From assembly GCA_030452025.1 (NCBI GenBank), contig JAKDNC010000191.1:1-7003 (forward strand): DNA of 7,003 bases, written 5' to 3'. A model generated the notes under the pieces. The model was not told the origin of the DNA. It saw only the letters and a list, made by a program, of their open reading frames with translations, and made no database searches. Both the position numbers and the translations under genes were made by a program. This document shows, one piece after another, positions 5,039-7,003 of this stretch. The stretch comes from Nocardioides sp. (lineage in GTDB: Bacteria; Actinomycetota; Actinomycetes; Propionibacteriales; Nocardioidaceae). Numbering within the stretch: position 1 is the first letter of the stretch; every line of letters begins with the position of its first letter.

Positions 5039-6244
5039 ATGCCTGGTTGCACGAACGCGTCGGTGATCTTCGACCCGTCGCTGACCGGATACGACTTCGG
5101 CCCCGGACACCCGATGTCGCCGGTCCGTGTGGACCTCACGATGCGGCTCGCCGCCGAGCTGGACCTGCTTGCCGGGCTCCCCGGAGCGAAGGGCACGTTG
5201 CGCCAGGTCGCGCCGTCGAAGGCCGGAGAGGACCTGATCGCCACCGTGCACACGCCGGAGCTGATCGAGGCGGTCACGAGGATGGGTCTCGACCCGACCG
5301 GAGTTGACCCGGTCCACGGACTGGGCACCGACGACAACCCCGCTTTCCGCGGCATGCACCAGGCCGGTGCCCACGTCGTCGGCGCGACGGTCGAGGCGAT
5401 GCGCCAGGTCTGGACCGGGGAGAGCCTGCACAGCGCCAACATCATGGGTGGTCTGCACCACGCAATGCCGGACCACGCCTCGGGCTTCTGCATCTACAAC
5501 GACGTCGCCGTCGGGATCCAGTGGCTCCTCGACCAGGGCGCCAAGAAGGTCGCCTACGTCGATGTCGACGTCCACCACGGCGACGGGGTCGAGAAGGCGT
5601 TCTGGAACGACCCGCGGGTGCTGACCATCTCCCTGCACGAGACCGGCCAAGTGCTTTTCCCGGGCACCGGCAACGCCGCAGACCTCGGCGGCCCGGAGGC
5701 GAAGGGGAGCGCGGTCAACGTTGCCCTTCCACCTGGCACCTCGGACGCGGGTTGGTTGCGGGCCTTCCATGCTGTCGTCCCCCCGCTGCTGCGGGAGTGG
5801 CAGCCGGAGATCCTGGTGACCCAGCACGGCTGCGACACCCACATGGAGGACCCGCTGGCCCACCTGATGCTGAGTGTGGACGGCCAGCGGGCGTCGTACC
5901 TCGCGCTGCACGACCTCGCGCACGAGCTGACCGGCGGCAAGTGGGTGGCCACCGGCGGTGGCGGTTACGAGGTGGTCGGTGTGGTCCCGCGGGCCTGGGC
6001 GCACTTGCTCTCGATCGTGGCCGGCGACCCGATCAGCCCGCAGACGATGACCCCCGGCGGCTGGCGTGAGCACGTCCAGATCTCACTCGGGCGGGTGGCG
6101 CCGTTCCGGATGACGGACGGACGCAACCCCGCCTACCGGGACTGGTCGGAGGGGATGAATCCCGACACCTGGCTGGACCGGGCGATCAACGCGACCCGCA
6201 CCGAGGCCTTCCCGTTGCACGGGATCGACCCGTCTCCCTACTGA
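5039..6244 (+). CDS. acuC: Acetoin utilization AcuC-like / class I HDAC-type deacetylase
   Basis: This 401-residue protein is a zinc-dependent histone deacetylase homologue that removes acetyl (or other acyl) groups from protein lysines or small amines in the cytosol. Motifs appear in family order: GPGHPMSPVR (21-30), the general-base pair His140-His141 in GLHHAM, GFCIYNDVAVG (149-159), the zinc site VDVDVHHGDG with Asp175, Asp177 and His179, SLHETG (198-203), the third zinc ligand Asp266 in QHGCDTH, and the catalytic Tyr310 in GGGGY. These positions nearly match those of human HDAC8, so the enzyme should be active. In Bacillus, AcuC deacetylates acetyl-CoA synthetase; the target here is unknown and no acs gene is in the window. 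The ATG at 5039 has a -10-like box seven bases upstream. The roughly 70-residue tail after the catalytic domain (GGWREH to PLHGIDPSPY) is of normal length for actinobacterial members. The symbol is by family resemblance. Confidence 0.92.
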   Translation: MPGCTNASVIFDPSLTGYDFGPGHPMSPVRVDLTMRLAAELDLLAGLPGAKGTLRQVAPSKAGEDLIATVHTPELIEAVTRMGLDPTGVDPVHGLGTDDNPAFRGMHQAGAHVVGATVEAMRQVWTGESLHSANIMGGLHHAMPDHASGFCIYNDVAVGIQWLLDQGAKKVAYVDVDVHHGDGVEKAFWNDPRVLTISLHETGQVLFPGTGNAADLGGPEAKGSAVNVALPPGTSDAGWLRAFHAVVPPLLREWQPEILVTQHGCDTHMEDPLAHLMLSVDGQRASYLALHDLAHELTGGKWVATGGGGYEVVGVVPRAWAHLLSIVAGDPISPQTMTPGGWREHVQISLGRVAPFRMTDGRNPAYRDWSEGMNPDTWLDRAINATRTEAFPLHGIDPSPY

Positions 6245-6433
6245 CGGGGGTTGATCCCGGGGTCCGGGCGTGACACCGTGTCCGCGTAGTTCAATCCGAC
6301 ACGCCGAGTGATCACGGATTATTTTCCGTCCACTCTTCCCCATTGGTCACACAAGGCTCTATCCTCTCGGGAGCGGGCACGAACCACATCAGCGGGGAAG
6401 CTGATGGCGTGTCCGAACAGAAAGTGGTGTGCC
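6245..6433. other. Intergenic region upstream of the HTH gene
   Basis: These 189 bases hold several short dyads after the deacetylase stop: GACACCGTGTC (interrupted palindrome near 6271-6281), a CGTGTC/GACACG pair, and the 8-base palindrome GTGATCAC at 6308-6315. They also hold an AT-rich patch around 6316-6326, unusual for this DNA, lying upstream of a -10-like TATCCT (6360-6365). The patch could act as an UP-like element. No gene is called here. Confidence 0.4.
6336..6372 (+). promoter_or_regulatory. Candidate promoter of the HTH gene
   Basis: TATCCT (6360-6365) fits the TAnnnT -10 consensus; TTCCCC (6336-6341) is a weak -35 at an 18-base spacing. An AT-rich patch lies just upstream. Transcription from about 6372 would give a leader of roughly 60 bases to the ATG at 6434, in contrast to the leaderless pattern of the neighbouring genes. 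Confidence 0.4.
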
Positions 6434-6637
6434 ATGGCTGCTCATTCGGGGGACATCTCGGACGTGAAGTTTCTGACGATCGCCGAGGTTGCGACAACGA
6501 TGCGCGTCTCGAAGATGACCGTGTATCGCCTGGTGCACAACGGGGATCTTCCTGCGGTCCGGGTGGGTCGTTCGTTCCGGGTGACCGAGAAGGACGTCAA
6601 CGAGTACCTCCAGAAGAGCTTCTTCGACGCCGGCTGA
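6434..6637 (+). CDS. BldC-like / excisionase-family helix-turn-helix DNA-binding protein (Rv0500A-type)
   Basis: This 67-residue protein is a single MerR-type winged helix domain. FLTIAEVATTMRVSKMTVYR (13-32) contains the two helices, with recognition around SKMTVYRLVHNG (26-37). The wing is LPAVRVGRSFRVTEKDVNEYL (39-59), and the conserved tail ends in SFFDAG. It closely resembles the M. tuberculosis Rv0500A protein as I remember it and belongs to the group of actinobacterial one-domain regulators that includes BldC. It likely binds promoter DNA as an oligomer, with no effector domain. I chose ATG 6434 because homologues start about a dozen residues before the FLT motif; ATG 6404 has a better upstream GGGGAAG but would add MACPNRKWCA, unlike the family. 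It is followed by the ribosomal peptide and epimerase genes in the same order as in mycobacteria. Confidence 0.88.
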   Translation: MAAHSGDISDVKFLTIAEVATTMRVSKMTVYRLVHNGDLPAVRVGRSFRVTEKDVNEYLQKSFFDAG

Positions 6638-6657
6638 AATCGGTCCTGCATCCTGCG

Positions 6658-6683
6658 ACCAGCGGTCAAGTGACCGCTGGTTT
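6658..6683 (+). terminator. Perfect 11-base inverted repeat, likely intrinsic terminator
   Basis: ACCAGCGGTCA (6658-6668) and TGACCGCTGGT (6671-6681) are perfect complements around a two-base centre. In RNA this gives about nine pairs with a four-base loop (AAGT), followed by a short run of Ts (6681-6683). It lies 20 bases after the HTH stop and before a new -10-like box, as expected for a terminator. A protein-binding dyad is the alternative. Confidence 0.65.
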
Positions 6684-6704
6684 CGGCTGCCCGGGGCTGG
6701 CGGA

Positions 6705-6710
6705 TAGGCT
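6705..6710 (+). promoter_or_regulatory. Candidate -10 element of the small ribosomal protein gene
   Basis: TAGGCT matches TAnnnT and lies downstream of the terminator-like hairpin. TTCGGC (6682-6687), at a 17-base spacing, is a poor -35. A start near 6717 would leave a leader of about 50 bases, and the gene has a proper ribosome binding site to match. Confidence 0.45.
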
Positions 6711-6754
6711 GTCCCGGTCGCCCTGGCCGTCCGTCGGGGCAGACGCAAAGCTCT

Positions 6755-6761
6755 GGAAGGA
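6755..6761 (+). promoter_or_regulatory. Strong ribosome binding site before the GTG start at 6767
   Basis: GGAAGGA is a near-ideal Shine-Dalgarno sequence five bases before the GTG. It decides that this very short frame is translated from GTG 6767 and not from the internal ATG at 6800. Confidence 0.75.
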
Positions 6762-6766
6762 AAACA

Positions 6767-6868
6767 GTGGGTTCTGTCATCAAGAAGCGCCGCAAGCGTA
6801 TGGCGAAGAAGAAGCACCGCAAGCTGCTGAAGAAGACGCGCGTTCAGCGTCGCAAGCTCGGCAAGTAA
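6767..6868 (+). CDS. 33-residue basic ribosomal protein bS22 / AURKAIP1-COX24 domain peptide (Rv0500B-type)
   Basis: This GTG-started gene encodes only 33 residues, beginning MGSVIKKRRKRMAKKKHRK and ending QRRKLGK; 18 residues are Lys or Arg. It is nearly the same as the mycobacterial Rv0500B peptide as I recall it. That peptide was identified in the mycobacterial small ribosomal subunit as bS22 and shares the COX24/AURKAIP1 motif (KKRR.KM.KKKH.K..K..R..R) with mitochondrial ribosomal proteins. It would bind 16S rRNA in the 30S subunit. A strong GGAAGGA ribosome binding site and its own -10-like box suggest high expression. The TAA is 19 bases before the epimerase start, so the two probably share a transcript. 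Its length makes it easy for gene callers to miss. Confidence 0.93.
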   Translation: MGSVIKKRRKRMAKKKHRKLLKKTRVQRRKLGK

Positions 6869-6887
6869 GCATCGCGGGGGCTGGTTC

Positions 6888-7003
6888 ATGGGCCGGATCG
6901 TGCTGGTCACCGGAGTCTCTCGAGACCTCGGCCGCCGGTTCGCGCGGGAGATCGCGCAGGATCCTGCCGTTGACCGTGTGATCGGCGTGGACATCGTCCC
7001 GCC
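6888..7003 (+). CDS. NAD-dependent epimerase/dehydratase (extended SDR), 3'-truncated
   Basis: Only the first 38 residues are present before the window ends. They form the Rossmann-fold start: strand IVLVTG, the nucleotide-binding loop TGVSRDLG, helix RRFAREIAQ, and second strand RVIGVDIV ending in the Asp that would bind the adenosine ribose. The loop lacks the middle Gly of the standard TGxxGxxG; the mycobacterial galE2 (Rv0501) protein, as I remember it (TGACRFLG), shares this change. With the preceding two genes in Rv0500A-Rv0500B-Rv0501 order, this is most likely a GalE2-type sugar epimerase/dehydratase, with substrate unproven. The ATG at 6888 has a GGGGG tract (6876-6880) seven bases upstream. 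Confidence 0.85.
   Translation, partial: MGRIVLVTGVSRDLGRRFAREIAQDPAVDRVIGVDIVP

Noticed and set aside
4778..6073. Long minus-strand open frame (431 codons) opposite the deacetylase gene
   Set aside because: It is an antisense shadow of a gene with complete HDAC catalytic motifs; the frame stays open because of high GC, and the peptide shows no recognisable domain.
6308..6433. Extension of the HTH protein by 42 residues to the ATG at 6308
   Set aside because: It would run through the likely promoter (TATCCT at 6360) and an AT-rich patch, and the added residues are unlike the family's short N-terminus.

Overview
The window is high-GC, densely coded chromosomal DNA from an actinobacterium. 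Protein features suggest Propionibacteriales such as Nocardioides, but that is an inference from family resemblance, not a computed placement. The strongest pointer is the right end: a MerR-type DNA-binding protein, then a 33-residue Lys/Arg-rich ribosomal peptide, then the start of a NAD-dependent epimerase/dehydratase. This is the same order as Rv0500A, Rv0500B and Rv0501 (galE2) in Mycobacterium tuberculosis, as I remember that locus.

Layout, left to right. Positions 1-1472 (+) hold the 3' part of an ABC-2 type exporter ATPase and its complete membrane permease, overlapping by one base. Positions 1619-2893 (+) hold an unrecognised 154-residue protein with a CxC-x5-CxC cysteine cluster, followed with no gap by an alpha/beta-hydrolase-like protein. 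Positions 2967-3272 (+) hold a small MmcQ/YjbR-like protein. Two minus-strand genes follow: a lipoate ligase/octanoyltransferase-fold protein (3320-4060) and a HAD-family phosphatase (4113-4781). A 257-base divergent region with two dyad-symmetric elements (4782-5038) separates them from a plus-strand AcuC/class I HDAC-type deacetylase (5039-6244). Last come the HTH gene, a terminator-like hairpin, the 33-residue ribosomal protein, and the truncated epimerase running off the window.

Functional reading: the ABC pair forms one exporter. The hypothetical protein and hydrolase look co-transcribed. The HTH protein, ribosomal peptide and epimerase form a conserved actinobacterial block. The central genes each appear to have their own promoter: four (2967, 4060, 4781, 5039) have an xAGnnT -10-like hexamer 6-7 bases before the start codon, the arrangement of leaderless transcripts in Actinobacteria.

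No CRISPR array, tRNA, rRNA, transposase, phage gene or defence system was seen, and no gene-free stretch reaches 300 bases. Most of the window is ordinary chromosomal content. The points worth a second look are the easily missed 33-residue ribosomal protein, the orphan cysteine-cluster protein, the repeated leaderless promoter architecture, the dyads between the HAD and deacetylase genes, and departures from catalytic consensus in the hydrolase and lipoyl-transferase-like proteins.
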